DNA from: Gigaspora rosea
Lineage: Eukaryota; Glomeromycota; Glomeromycetes; Diversisporales; Gigasporaceae
DNA length: 64,000 bases
Reading direction: 5' to 3'
Assembly (NCBI GenBank): GCA_003550325.1
Contig: QKWP01000704.1
Span: 62,361 to 126,360 of the forward strand
This document shows, piece by piece, positions 23,491 through 36,379 of this stretch; position 1 is the first letter of the stretch, and the number at the start of each line of letters is the position of its first letter. The notes under the pieces are model-generated. The model had not been told where the DNA came from. It did no database searches and was given only the letters and a program-made list of their open reading frames with translations. The position numbers were made by a program, and so were the translations under genes.

Positions 23491-24400
23491 CACAACCTTG
23501 TTAAATTAAAATGCATTCTACTCCACATAAATGCATGCACTATATTTGCTTACACTAAGTTCCAGGAATCAAGAATTACCCCCTGGAAATTCGGGTGATG
23601 ATCTATGTAATATTTTATAACGTAATAACTTATCAGTTATATTATCTGTTATGTGACGAAATTACGGTCGGCAGCAGCAACAGTAGCTAGTTGTCTACAA
23701 CACTTCTTATACATATGACCAGAACTTTGTAGAGATATTCAATAAATGTACGCCTTCTCCAATACATTCTTTTAAAAAAACTTCCAATTCCCATTCATGG
23801 GTATTAAAGAAGAATTTTGCTCCAAATTATAAAGTTTTTTATAAGCCTACACAAAGTTAGTTTTAAATTTTATATTAACTGTTAATAATATTTGACCAGT
23901 TGTATATACGTCAAAATTTTAAAATTTTATCTAAATTATACGTATAAAAAAATTTTTAATAACAATTATTTTTGAACTCAATTACCGGTAATTGATTGGT
24001 GGTGCAGCCACAATTAATCAATTACCGGTAATTGCAATTTTTGCTATAATTATCCAATACAAGTGTCTGTGTGGCGCCGCTGGTCAAATTATATTATTAT
24101 TAAGAATTTTGTTACAAACTTTGTTAGCTATTCCAGTAATATATAGTACATGATTGAAGTTAGTTTTCATTAGAATTATCATGAATTCTATGTAAATAAT
24201 TCTATTACGAACTTGCTATGCCGTAGTATATTGTTAATAAGATCTGTAATGGGCCTGGGTTTTCACAAGATCGATAAAACTATTTCTAAGCCCGACCCGA
24301 GTGCAAACCTGATTATAATTTGTTAGGCTAGGCCCAGTTTGAGCTTACCGAGCTTCATCTAGGCCCATCCCGGACCATTGGCCTGCACATATAGATCCAA
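23491..24400. other. Non-coding stretch
   Basis: AT-rich without ORFs. A small inverted pair AATTGATTGGTG/CAATTAATCAATTACCGG sits near 23985-24035. I see nothing else to annotate. Confidence 0.45.
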
Positions 24401-24439
24401 TAAGGTTTGAAATAGTTTTGTTGTAGCTGTTTTCACATC

Positions 24440-24830
24440 TAGTAAAAATTAACTGAAGGAATATTTGCTGATACAAAGTTTGTAATTTCAGTAATGATCA
24501 CTGCCAAATCAAACCTTATCGAATCAGCAAATGTTCGGTCAGCCAATTTTTCGCCAGATGTCCCAGAATTTATAAGGCGGTTGTATTTATTATTTCACTT
24601 TAATTGTAACAATAAACAATTTCTAATAGCGAAGCATTTAAAATAAGATAAATATTTACAGCTATTTTCAATAAATTCTGGAACATCTGGCAAAAAATTG
24701 ACTGACCGAAAATTTACCGATTCAATAAGTTTGTGATTTTGGTGATAGTCACTGCCGAATCAAAACTTATTGAATCAGCAAATATTCAGTTAGTCAATTT
24801 TTTGCTGGATGTTCCAAAAACAGCTATAAA
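24440..24830. repeat. Inverted plus direct repeat of a ~95-bp unit
   Basis: A unit containing TTTGTAATTTCAGTAATGAT, CACTGCCAAATCAAACCTTA and CAGCCAATTTTTCGCCAGAT at 24476-24570 recurs inverted in part at about 24665-24720 and directly at about 24727-24820. Together they make a foldback with an extra direct copy. Confidence 0.55.
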
Positions 24831-24879
24831 TTATACAATTTATTATTTAAAAAAAATTCAAATAAATATAACAACTGTG

Positions 24880-25395
24880 TCATATCCAAAATCTAACTAT
24901 ATATTATACTACGTCCTGATCTAATATCTTGAATAATATGGTACATCTAATTTTAACCATTCATATTATATTATATTCAGTTTTATCGTCCTAAATTCAA
25001 CTATCATGCCATGTATAATTTATCATTGCAAATCTTATTATTATGTTATGTCCAGTTCTAACATCTTACTAACTACAGCGCTATGTCCAGTCTGTATCTC
25101 AAATCTAACCATCATGCTAAGTTCAGCTTTAGCCACCATGTTATGTTCACTAGTTTTAACATCCCGAATATAGCTATCGCGCTATGTCTAGTTCTAACAT
25201 CCCGAATCTAACTTCTATGCTACGTTCAGTTCTAATATTCCAAACCTAACCATTGTGCCAAGTTCAACTTCTAATTCTGGTTCTATTTATTATTTACTAT
25301 GCTATATTCTGAAATTACATCCAGTTCTAATTACGACACTATATCCTGAACCTAATTACTGTGCCATGCCCAGTTCAACTGTCATGCTACATCAG
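24880..25395 (+). repeat. Degenerate ~40-bp minisatellite
   Basis: Roughly a dozen diverged units share AACATCCCGAATCTAAC, ATCATGCTATGT and CCAGTTCTAA. Spacing varies between about 35 and 48 bp. The small open frame over 25255-25461 simply reads the repeat. Confidence 0.6.
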
Positions 25396-25757
25396 AAGCA
25401 ACAAAATCACGAAACCAAAGATTCTAAACATGACAGAAGCTTGAAACCTTCCAACGAATGACACTAAGATAACGAAAAAATCAAGATTCCACAAATCAAG
25501 TGACAAAAGCCATAATTTCTACTTATTACACCGGTGAAGGCACCAGCAAACAGCGATTTAGCAACGGCGACAATTCCAACGACGGTTCATGCACTACAAT
25601 ATGTTACCAAAAGTCGATTAGTAAAAAAAAAACTACAAATTTTAAACAAAAAATACTTATCTTAAATATCAATTTGTGAAACAAACAATTGGATTCAGAA
25701 TTACTGGTAATTTATTTCGAATATAAACGGTTTATCTTAAAAATAAAAGAGATTATA

Positions 25758-25807
25758 GCAGATCAGTATGGTATAGGGATCTGCTCACCTATACCATACT
25801 GATCTGC
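25758..25807. repeat. Perfect 19-bp hairpin
   Basis: GCAGATCAGTATGGTATAG at 25758-25776 faces its exact complement at 25789-25807 across a 12-bp loop. The same AGATCAGTATGGTA word occurs at about 18023 inside the hAT element. Confidence 0.8.
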
Positions 25808-26660
25808 GAAATACCTATTATTAAATTACAAGAGCAACTTAGGCGGTTTAACTTAATTTGGTGGAGGATATCTTACGGAATTTCACGGCATCATTTCAAA
25901 AAAATTATTATGAGTTATAAAAGAGAGTTATGCCACAGAGTTCAAAGTGCTAATGAATTGTAAAAATTTAGAAATTCTTTGTATCAGATATTGAGATAAT
26001 GTGAAAACATATAGTTAAAAGAACGAATCTGAGTAATAATTTTTAAATTCCATCACAGGGTCTGAAACCAACCCTTACCTAACCTTAAACGGGGTTAAGT
26101 TATATCAATATATTACACGAATTTGTAATAATAACACGTGCATAGACACTAACGCTACGTGTAAATTATTCGTGTGGTGTAATGTATCTCAATGTTAATT
26201 TATCCGGATTATTTTTTACTGAATATAAAACGAAGGGCATAGTTTCTTAATATATATTCATTCGTTAGACAATTCGTTTAAAGTCAGGGATGTAAAACAA
26301 ATCCATATTGTAAATCAAGATAGGGTTTCGGATAAGTCCGATGAGGCAAAAAAAAAAAGAAAAATACAAGAAACTGATGTATAAACCTGAGGTATTTATC
26401 GGGGAGATAATACATCAGATTTTGAATACTACTCGAGTACCTTTTTCTATGTCTATGTCATCTCTCTCAGTGCCAATTCGATTTACATTCGATCATAAAA
26501 TCTCGTGAAACGTTGCATAACGATAAACATTAAAAAAATCACAATCATCCTGATGTCAAAAATCTTTAACGATTATCTGTTATCATTCAATCATATGACA
26601 AACTTTGTTAAATAAAGTGCGAATTTGCGATCAAATAACTAGGTCTTTATATAAAAAATT
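25808..26660. promoter_or_regulatory. Upstream region of the ABC transporter gene
   Basis: About 850 bp without ORFs or clear repeats, expected to include the promoter and 5' UTR of the plus-strand ABC gene. No specific motif can be supported. A poly(A) run lies at 26348-26357. Confidence 0.35.
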
Positions 26661-29600
26661 ATGGTTGTCTTTTCAAAGCCTGTCGACAGATTGCCGGTGC
26701 CTTTACAGGCAGTTTTGGAGCCAATTACTAGTAATGCTCAACGACAGCCATATAGCAAGACCAAAGTTATTGCATCCGCTGCAACTATATCTCTAGCTGC
26801 TTATATTGCAAACTATATTTACCAAAAAAGACTCGAAAATTTTGATTCTCAAATTATATCTCCAATAACTCCACTATCGGGAACAAGCAGTAAAAATGAC
26901 GTTTTTGAGGGTCCAACACCCAGAAATAACAAGTATACTCTGACAGTGCCTTATAAAAATCGTACTGCAAAAGTTACTGTTCGTCCAACTTCCACTGAAA
27001 CTTTTAAAAAACACAAGAAATTTTTCCCTCCCTCTACGAGTGGTCAAAGAGTTGGAGTAAACAAAGTTTTTTTCAAGCAACTTTCTGCAATTTTAAAAGT
27101 TATCATACCAAAAATTAGATCAAAAGAAGTTATTATCTTGGTGTTACATTCTATATTTCTGGTGTTAAGAACATGGCTAAGCATTGTTGTGGCAAGGCTT
27201 GATGGAAGAATTGTCCGAGATTTAGTATGTTCTAACTTAAAGTTATCATTATTTATGATTATTATTATTATTATTATTATTTATTAATCCTTCTCATTTG
27301 TCGCTAAGGTTGCTGCGAATGGAAAAGAATTTCTTAAAGGGATAATGTATTGGTTTGCTATAGCTATTCCAGCAACATACACAAATAGCATGGTAGGTAT
27401 TAATAACTCATGAGTCGATGATCGCCTGATATTTTTTTTGTTCTAAATAGGAAATATTTTTTTGTATTTAAATATTAGATTCGTTTTCTCCAGTCAAAGT
27501 TATCTATCGCTTTTAGAACGCGATTAACGCGTTATGTACACGATCTTTATTTGAATAAAGAGAATGCTTATTATAAAGCAATTAATCTTGATAATAGAAT
27601 TGGTGGTGCTGATCAGTAAGTTCAATGCTTTGATGAAATTAAATATTTGCTTAATAATATTCAATTTTTATTTACAATATTAGATTCATAACTACAGATA
27701 TAGCTCGTTTTTGTGATGGTCTTGCTTCTTTGTATTCTAATTTGGGTAAACCATTATTAGATACAATTATATTTAATTATCAATTAACAAAAAGTATTGG
27801 TCTTGCTGGAATGATGGGATTATTTGGAAATTACTTGCTTACTGCATGGATATTAAGAAAGGCCACCCCTGCTTTCGGTAAATTGGCTGCCCATGAAGCA
27901 AAATTGGAAGGCGATTTTCGTGCTGCACATACTCGTCTTATTACTAATGCTGAAGAAATTGCTTTTTATAATGGTGCCGATTTGGAACTTTCTATTCTGG
28001 ATCGTACTTATACGAAACTTATTAAACATATAAATTCCATTTTTAAGATTCGTATTGCATATAATATGTTTGAGGACTTTTTAATCAAATATTGTTGGAG
28101 CGCGATTGGACTTTTAATGTGTTCTGTGCCTGTTTTCTTTCCTTCCTGGGGTGGCCGAGGTGGCAGGCAAGAATTGGATGGTGGTACCGTCTATGGAAAA
28201 GAAAGAGATCGCACAAAAGCATTCATTACTAATAAAAGGTAACTCATAGATTTATTATTTATTATTTATTTATTTATTTATTATTTACTTATTTATTTAT
28301 TTATTAAATTGATTCGTTCGTCAATTTATTAAATGATTACCTATACCTCAAGGCTTATGTTGACACTTGCTGATGCTGGAGGTCGTATGATGTATTCTTA
28401 TAAAGAACTTGCTGAACTCGCTGGTTATACTTCTAGAGTTTATAATTTACTTGCCGTTTTACATTCTTTGTACGCTGGTGAATACGTTCCAACACCCCGT
28501 CCATCGGATTTCCCTGATGAACAAGAATTTTACTCACTTGGTGATATACGTGGTGAAGTTCTTTATGGTTATGATGGATTAAAATTTGAAAGTGTCCCGA
28601 TTGTTGGACCTAACGCAGGAAACGAGCGAGGAGGTGAAGAATTGATAAAGTCAATGAATATTACAATACGTCCTGGTGAACATTTATTGATTACTGGTCC
28701 AAACGGTGTCGGTAAAACGAGTGTTGCGAGAGTAATCAGTAGATTATGGCCTTTATTTAGTAATATATATATTTTTTATTTCATGGTTTGATAATTATAA
28801 CGCCTTTTGCAAACAAATGTTAATTTTAACATCCTATTATTATAGGAGGTCGACTATCTAGGCCCGAAGATAGGGACATTTTTTATGTTCCTCAACGTCC
28901 ATATCTTAGTATAGGCACTCTTCGTGATCAGTATGTTTGTTTTCCTATCATTTTTACCATTTTCACCATTCATTATCATTTATTATTTTCTGATTTTCTT
29001 GTTTTCATGAAGGATCATTTACCCACATTCTTTAGCCGATATGATTCGTTCCGGCCGCACTGACAAAGAACTACTCGATATTTTACATGTAGTCAAATTA
29101 TCCACCATACCTGATCGTGAAGGTGGGTGGGAAACTCAAAAAGAATGGAAAGATGTATTTTCTGGTGGAGAAAAACAAAGGGTATAGTTTATATCAAATT
29201 TTGATTTTTGCATTCATGAACTTTCGGAGTTTCATATTCTTTTTACTTATTGATTATTTAGATTGGAATTGCAAGACTTTTCTATCATCATCCAAAATTT
29301 GCAATTCTGGATGAATGTAAGCATAATTTAATTGTAATAGTAATATCTTCAATATATATAAGTGATGCCCAATGAACATTTGTAATGCTTTTATGCAGTT
29401 TTCGATAGTTTTAACTTATGGGCCTCAATTTCCGGTAGCGCAATTCAGTACTAAATAACAGCAACAGAGTTTAAGTTCCTTAAAATGAAAACTATTAAAC
29501 GTGTAAAAAATGTTGCAAATTTTCATTTGGCATTACTTACCATTTCATAATGTATCTTTTTATACCATTTTCAATATTACACTATTATGAAAATATTTTA

Positions 29601-30003
29601 AATAATTTGGTTATTAAATTCCTTTAATACTTGAATATTAGGCACTAGCGCTGTGAGCTCTGAAGTTGAAGGATTGATGTATCAGCATGCGAAGGATATT
29701 GGCATAAGTAATTATAGGTTTTTTTTTTTTAATAATATAACTAAGTAATGTTTTGTTATAATAACAATTATTCATTTTGTAGCACTTGTTACCATATCCC
29801 ATCGGCCATCTTTATTCAAATATCATACGCATTTACTACGTATTGGAGATGAAGGTACCTGCGAATCTTCGACTATCGGTACTGAACAGGAACGTATGAC
29901 TTTGGATAAAGAAGTGGCCACTTTAGAGGCCAAATTGAAAGATGTTGATTCATGGAAGGCCAGGATTGCGGAAATCAACATGGAGTTGCAATTGAATATA
30001 TGA
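26661..30003 (+). CDS. Peroxisomal half ABC transporter (ABCD/PXA/ALDP family)
   Basis: A half transporter that dimerises in the peroxisomal membrane and imports long or very-long-chain acyl-CoA for beta-oxidation (family knowledge: human ABCD1-3, yeast Pxa1/Pxa2). I read ten exons: 26661-27224, 27309-27392, 27479-27615, 27684-28238, 28353-28759, 28846-28930, 29013-29181, 29262-29316, 29642-29707 and 29783-30003. All borders are GT-AG and the frame is kept throughout, giving 780 residues, within the family's usual size. The transmembrane half includes [13 protein letters not shown] and the ABCD EAA-like motif [10 protein letters not shown] (350-359). The nucleotide-binding half has Walker A GPNGVGKT (562-569), signature SGGEKQR (661-667), Walker B FAILDE (680-685) followed by CTSAVS, and H-loop ISHRP (His714). 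The CTSAVS and [11 protein letters not shown] stretches are characteristic of ABCD. Intron 1 carries (ATT)n and intron 4 (TTTA)n. Which paralogue it is cannot be settled here. Confidence 0.95.
27255..27286. repeat. (ATT)n microsatellite in ABC gene intron 1
   Basis: About ten ATT units inside the first intron; likely length-polymorphic. Confidence 0.8.
28246..28310. repeat. (TTTA)n microsatellite in ABC gene intron 4
   Basis: An imperfect TTTA/TTA run filling most of the 114-nt fourth intron. Confidence 0.8.
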
Positions 30004-30420
30004 TTAGTGATAATTTATAAATTTTTGTATAATTTGAAAAGATAAATTGGATTTTGTTTAGTATAATGTTATTGCGTATAATTATCAAATGTTCAATTTA
30101 ATAGAATAAGTAACAAGTATAATTATACTATATTTATAATTAGAATAGTTGTATACTAAACTTATGTAAAGTAAATTGATTTTATTAATGGAAATTTTAG
30201 CTTTCTAAGTTCTTTATACAAGTTATTCTTGTTATAGTGAAACGTTTTACCAGTGTTGGCATTTGAACTTGGACAAATATGTGATATGAACTAGTCCAAA
30301 TAACATACCTTTTCCTAATTTTGACTTTGCTTTTCTATTCAGAATATTTTGGAACAGTAAAGCTCATGTGTTTGATTTAAACTAAGTGCTTTATGCTCAC
30401 TAAAAAAAATAAAAATATTA

Positions 30421-30554
30421 GAGTAGAGACATTTATCAGGTGATTTCTACTTCTTAAGACACCAATCAATCAAATTTAAATATATAATAGCATCTAATTT
30501 TTTTTTAGACCTTTTCTTTCTTTTTAAAAAATCATCTGATAAATGTCTCTACTC
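30421..30554. mobile_element. PIF/Harbinger-like MITE (family P relative)
   Basis: A 134-bp element, TTA at 30418-30420 and 30555-30557. The ends are inverted: GAGTAGAGACATTTATCAGG and complement, with one or two mismatches over 26 bp. The ATCAGGTGATT word is shared with family P. Confidence 0.7.
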
Positions 30555-30557
30555 TTA

Positions 30558-31060
30558 TAATAGGTTATAAATATTTATAAATTATATTATTCATATTTAA
30601 TACTGATTTATACTATACAAAAATAAATTTTGAGCAAATTCATTTATTAAAAAAGTTTTATATAAATATATCTTATATTATAAATATACTATATTGTAAA
30701 TATACTATAATAAATTTTTAATTTATAAAAATAAGTTCAATATAAAAAAATATAAATATATAAAATAAAGTATATATTATAAAATAAAACTAATTTTAAC
30801 TAGAATAACATATTATCTAGCTACAATTTTTTGAAAAAGTGCAATTATTATTAGAGAGTTAGAGTTAGATTAGAATAAAAGATTTATATATATAGATAAA
30901 ATTTAGTATTAATCATTTTGGTTTAGTATAAATTAGTTTTTATAATAAAATTTTAAACTATAGTTATTTTTTTTAATCTGAATCTAATTTTTAATAAATT
31001 TTATAAAAACAAAATACAAAGTATTAAAAATTTTATTATAAAATTTAAATTATCAATATA
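30558..31060. other. Non-coding AT-rich stretch
   Basis: Extremely AT-rich, no frames, no recognisable repeat. Confidence 0.5.
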
Positions 31061-31530
31061 TTAAAGGAGGTGTCAAAAATCAGATAATTTTTAAGGAAAG
31101 AGAGGTAAAAAAAGTTGAAATTATATATAAAGAACCTAACCAAATATATATTAAAAAAGTGAAAGGGGCAGTGTATAAAATCTATGTGCACATGTTTTTA
31201 AAAGTTTCACATATTTTTGGCTAGAAATGTGCACAGAATTCACAATACTTTTGGACTAAATAGTGCACTAAAATCATTAGTAAAATTAGAAGATGTGCAC
31301 ATAGAGCACACTGTGCACATAATTTATTGTATGCATATTTAGATTTATCTATATAAATTTAATTATAACAAAGCTATATAGTGCACAAGTTTTTAAAATT
31401 GTTCATATAAATTATATATACAATGTGCACAAGATTTACATACTTTTGGGATTAGATTTTATATACTGGAAAGGGTGTAGACCACTAATAAAAAATAATC
31501 ATGTAATTAATAACACATCTCTAACTTTTT
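31061..31530 (+). mobile_element. Family P MITE copy C, split by an hAT MITE
   Basis: The left part (to 31168) and right part (from 31477) together match family P: GTCAAAAATCAGATAATTTT, GTTGAAATTATATATAA and AGAACCTAACCAAATATA on the left, ACTAATAAAAAATAATCATG on the right. The 300-bp insertion between them is described separately. Confidence 0.65.
31169..31468. mobile_element. hAT-type MITE nested in family P copy C
   Basis: A 300-bp insertion with TIRs CAGTGTATAAAATCT and complement of CAGTATATAAAATCT, flanked by GAAAGGGG (31161-31168) and GAAAGGGT (31469-31476), an 8-bp duplication with one mismatch. The interior repeats GTGCACAT words many times. Confidence 0.8.
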
Positions 31531-32238
31531 AAAAATAATGTTTTTACTTATACCTACCTTTTAGCAGCTTAAATAAAAAAAAGAATTTTATAATTTGGTA
31601 TATATGCATTGTATCACACCATCTAATAAATGAATCAGATCGTAGGATTAGGTGCAATGTAAAATTAAAAAAAAATAGTAATATTTTAAAAAATTGCTAG
31701 TACTTCATAAATTTTTTATAAAACTACTTTCATGCTTTAACAAAAAAAATTTCTTGCAGAATTTACTATAAAATACCTATTTTCATATATAGATTACTTT
31801 TACTTCATCCTAACTCTAACTAACAAAAAGAACAGGCTATTTTGGTTGTTTTGATTTCATATTACACATATCTTATAAAATGTGTTACAATACATACTAA
31901 ATTATTAAATTCTAAGAAAAAATACAGTTATATTATACATAAATATTTTCCAACTATCACTATTTATTACAAGCTTGAATTTAAATTTTACTCACAACTG
32001 CTTACCAGTAGTCTATAAAATTTTGCTAAATTTTTAAGTTTGTTTTGATAACCTTGCTCTAGCAAGTACACTATTTAGTCAAATAATTTTATTAAAAACC
32101 TTGCTACTACAGTATATATAGTAATAAAATTATTTTGGATTTTGAAACCCAAAATTAAAACTTTTTCTTAAAATTGTTTTTGATCTATTTTACTTAAAAC
32201 CTGAAATTTTTTAGTACTTTTGTTAAATAAATAAAATT
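31531..32238. other. Non-coding AT-rich stretch
   Basis: No ORF and no clear repeat. Confidence 0.45.
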
Positions 32239-32338
32239 ACAGTCATATCTCTATACAATTACCTCTATATAGTCACAAACTCTATATAGTTACAAAAATT
32301 TGTATAGGCATTTTTTTTATTAAAAATACCTTTATATA

Positions 32339-32789
32339 GTGCAGGAACCCTTAAATCAACTAGTCCTATATATGTGGCCAAATTTTGGGTTGGGTCGGAA
32401 GTTGGGTCGGATTGGGTCGGAGCCAATAAAATTGCAGAAATTTGGCAAATAAAAAAAAACCAAAAATATAGTATAAAAAAATTTTTTTAACTTTTTTAAA
32501 AATTTTTTGAAAAATTTTTTTATAATTCTGCTAATTCTGGCCGGCATTATGGTAATTCTGGCCAAAATTATAGTGGCCAAATTTTACGTTTATTAATAAA
32601 ACTAGGTAACTTTAAACCTTTTCAGAAGTAGTTAAACTTAATAAATTAAAAAACTAATTCTATAGCTTTATTCTTAAAGTCTTTCTCTACATTTCTATAG
32701 AATGAAAAATTGTCCTAGCTATACTAGTTATTTTTTTATAACAGTTTAAAAATTATCAATTTCGCTTGTTGATTTAAGGGTTCCCGCAC
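32339..32789. mobile_element. TIR element
   Basis: A 451-bp element bounded by GTGCAGGAACCCTTAAATCA and the complement of GTGCGGGAACCCTTAAATCA (one mismatch). No clear target duplication. The interior has an AT-rich palindromic core and no gene; the small open frame at 32356-32580 is not credible. Confidence 0.6.
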
Positions 32790-33049
32790 CGTATAATCAC
32801 AATAATAGTGTGATCACTATCACATTTTTAGAGATTTTTTAAATTAATTTATTAAAAAAAAACCTCTTTATAATTACAATTTTTTTATTAGTTATAAATA
32901 CATAATTGTCATTGGCTAGTATTTTGATCAGTCATTATATACAATCGGGTTACAATCATATAATCAATCATAATTTATAACTACATATAATCGATTACTA
33001 GTTTATATAAATAATATTATAGTATTAAACAAAATTTGCTATTTTTACT

Positions 33050-34270
33050 CAAACTTTGACAATAGATATTTTGATAACTATGATCCAAGTTGGCTTAAAT
33101 TATTGTCATAGATAATATTAATATTCATCTATGATATATAAAAATTTTGTTTGGTAATTCTCAAGTAAGGAAGCTTCCAGATTTTTGTTTACTATGAGTC
33201 TACTTTCACCCACCTATACCTGATACCCCAATTAGCCAATCAGATTTTACGATTATTAAAAAAGTAAATATAACATTTAATAGTAAATAAATTTTGATCT
33301 ACTAGACCAAATTTGATGATTCAACTACCAAAATAATTCTTTTAATGAGAGGATTTTAGCAAGCCCAAAATTGTTAAAATCTAATCACAGAATCCCATAA
33401 TCAGAATAGATTTGTGTTACTATAAAAGTTCTATAATTTATTAAATAATTATACCATATTTATAGTAATACAAATTTATTCTGATTTTAGAATTTTGGAT
33501 TTTAACGATTTTGGGCTTTTAGAATCCTCTTATTGAGAGGATCATTTTGGTAGTTAAATCATTGAAATTGGTCCAATAGATCAGAAGTTATTAACAATTA
33601 AAATTTAATTTTTAATTGTTAATAACTTCTGATCTATTGGACCAATTTCAATGATTTAACTACCAAAATGATCCTCTTAATGGGAGGATTCTAACAAGCC
33701 CAAAATTGTTAAAATCTAATTACAGTATCCTAAAATCAGAATAAATTTGTGTTACTATAAATGGGTTATAATTATTTAATAAATTATAGAACTTTTATAG
33801 TAACACAAATCTATCTCGATCACTGGATCCTGTGATTGGATTTTAACAATTTTGGGCTTGCTAGACTTCTTTCATTGAAGATCTTTTTGGCAGTTGAATC
33901 ACCAAATTTGGTCCAGTAGATTAAAAGTTATTAATTATTAAATATTATTAATAAATCTATAATTTTGGTCAAAAATAATTTTGCAACTTTGAATGAAATT
34001 ATGAAATTTTGGCCGAAATCACATCTGATACTTCAGCTAACCCACCCACCTACCCAGAAATCAGCAAATTTCCCTAATCATTTGTATATAATAGTTAATT
34101 TTTTAAAAAAATTGACTATTACATACATGAGAATTACCAAACCAAATTATTTAAAATTTTTATATTAAATGAATATTAATACTATTTATAGTAAAATTTG
34201 AGCCAAATTGGATTACTAGTTATTGAGATATCATTTTTCAAAATTTGACGAATTTTTTAATTATTAACAA
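33050..34270. repeat. Outer inverted arms around a long palindrome
   Basis: Segments at about 33050-33240 and 34020-34260 face each other. They share GATATTAATATTCAT-like words, TGGTAATTCTCA, CCCACCTA and TTGAGCCAA in complementary order, with moderate divergence. The family Q palindrome sits between them. Confidence 0.5.
33285..33930. repeat. Long palindrome: two family Q copies head to head
   Basis: Arms of about 315 bp meet at about 33606. The inner ~55 bp (for example GTTAATAACTTCTGATCTAT and CAATTTCAATGATTTAACTA) are virtually identical in inverse. The outer parts differ by scattered substitutions only. A stable hairpin or cruciform is expected if extruded. Confidence 0.75.
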
Positions 34271-34838
34271 TTATAAAATTTTTGCTATTATTATTCAAAC
34301 TTTGAAGACAGATATCTCAATAACTAGTACCATAGTGCATTGACCAAAGTACTCTACTTTTTTAATACCTTATTGCAAAATACCCAGTGCAAAGCACAAA
34401 ATCTCTATTAATTAAATATAGATTTTTTTAAATTTTTAGACTGTTTATTATAAGTGTAAAATATATAAATGCTTAAAAAATTTGTTTGCGGCACAGACCC
34501 ACTACCATATAATATATCCAGGTTTTTTGTAAATTTTTTGATGGGTATTTTGTATAAAACCCCAGGTCTTTTGGTCAGTACACTACTATAATCCAAATCA
34601 ACTCAAATTTTTACTATAGATAGTATTAATATTTGTTTATGATATATAATGATTTGGTTTGTTAATACTTGAGTAATTACTTGTATACATAGCCAATTTT
34701 TTTAAAAAAATTAACTATAGTATATAGACAATTACTTAAAAATTACTAGATCAAAAATTGTCTGAAATTTTTATATATTATAAATAAATATTGATACTAT
34801 CTATAGTAAAAATTTGAGCCAATTTGAATCATTAGTTA

Positions 34839-34980
34839 GAGCCATGTCATTAATTATCTGATTATTTTTTGTCAGAGGCCTATTCACCTTTTTTAATATA
34901 TATATTCAGGTTCTTTATATATTGTCACTTTTTTTTACCACCTTCCTTTCTAAAAAATCATCTAATTTTTGTCACTTCCC
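34839..34980 (-). mobile_element. PIF/Harbinger-like MITE, family P copy D
   Basis: A 142-bp element in reverse orientation, TTA at 34836-34838 and 34981-34983. It shows the inverse of the family P ends and interior, including the complement of GTCAGAGGCC-type and GGTAAAAAAAAGTGAC words. Confidence 0.72.
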
Positions 34981-35623
34981 TTATTGAAATATTTATTATC
35001 AAAGTTTGAGTAAAAATAGCGAATTTTGTTATTAATTGTATATATAATCGATTATACATATAATCAATTATAATTTATTAAAAGGCTATGATCGATCAAA
35101 TTTTATGATCAATTAAACTATATAATCAATTATAATTGACCAAAAACTTTATAATTAATTAATTAAACTATATGATTAATCATAACTGATTATATTAGGT
35201 TCAATTCTTATTTTTATATATAGTATCTCTTTAAGATTATATTAAATATATTTTTATATTGTGTAATTGTAAAGAGGTAATTCTATTTAATTATATCTTT
35301 ATATAATTACCAAAAAATACTAGCTAAATAGGGTGATTATACAAAGATATAACTGCATAAATAATATAAATATATAAATTTTATTTGCTTTTTTTTATAA
35401 AAAATTCAATATATTTTTGGAAACCCAAAATAGGTATTTTTTAAAAATCAATTTTGGTATCATATATATCACAAGTATACTTTTTTATCAAAATATACAA
35501 CTATTCCTTAAACTATCTAGTTAAAGCAGGCAAATTTGACTGCTTAAATTTTATAAATTGATAACTGATTTATTTTTATTAAAAATATAATTTTTTTTTT
35601 AAATAAAAAACTTTGATTATATA

Positions 35624-35961
35624 GGGTATCTTCAATTAAAAGGGCCCATTTTTACATTTTTTTGAAAAATGAGTTTTCGTTAGATTTATATAAATTTTGA
35701 CATGATTGACTTTTTTTAATTATAAATGAAAGTCGATTTATATAATAAAAAATCAAGATAATGAAAAAGAAAAATGACATAAGGCTGTATAGAGCCAACA
35801 TGTTATGAGTTTATCCAATAGTTGCCTGCTGTCTTTAATCAATCAATATTGTGAAATTTTATTGATCCTGGATCAGTCCGAAAATTAAAACAAATAATTA
35901 AACTCAAATATCTCAAAATAAAATATATATAAAAATAGGCTCTTTTAATTGAAGACACCCC
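35624..35961. mobile_element. TIR element
   Basis: About 338 bp with inverted ends GGGTATCTTCAATTAAAAGG and complement of GGGGTGTCTTCAATTAAAAG, followed by shared GCC(C/T)ATTTTTA. The target duplication is unclear. Non-coding. Confidence 0.6.
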
Positions 35962-36379
35962 ATATACTATTTAAAACTTATTTTTATTTGCTTAAGATTT
36001 ATAAAAAATTTGAGATTGCTTATAAAAAAAAATTTATAATTTTTAAAAAAATTTTAATTTTAAAAAAACTTTAATTTAAAAAAATTTTATTTAGTTTTGC
36101 TTAATAAAAATTTAAAATTTAACCTCTATTATTTTAATTCAAAATTGTAAAGATTTTAAAATTAAACTATTTTTATTATTATTACTTTTATAATTTATTA
36201 AGCCAAATTTAAACTTTATTTAATAGTAACTTAAAATTTTAATAGTAAAATTAAAAAATAGGTTTTATTAAAAATGTAATATTTTTATTAGAATTAAAGA
36301 TAGAATAATAAAATTTAAATATATTATTTATAAAAAGGATATATTAAGTTGTTTGGTTGTTAATGATTTAAACAGTCAA

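Larger units (their letters stand above)
32240..35355. mobile_element. Possible old pogo-like element filled with later insertions
   Basis: The left end CAGTCATATCTCTATACAAT followed by TACCTCTATATAGTCAC resembles the inverse of 35320-35355 (CAGTTATATCTTTGTATAAT after complementing). Ends of this type also bound the MITEs at 36421 and 43746. Everything between looks like later repeat insertions. Weak evidence; the pairing could be fortuitous. Confidence 0.3.

Noticed and set aside
23188-23493. 101-residue Pro/Thr/Ser-rich frame
   Set aside because: A direct translation of the CCGACA tandem repeat; unit structure explains the periodic protein.
25255-25461. 68-residue frame
   Set aside because: Lies in the ~40-bp minisatellite and reads its units.
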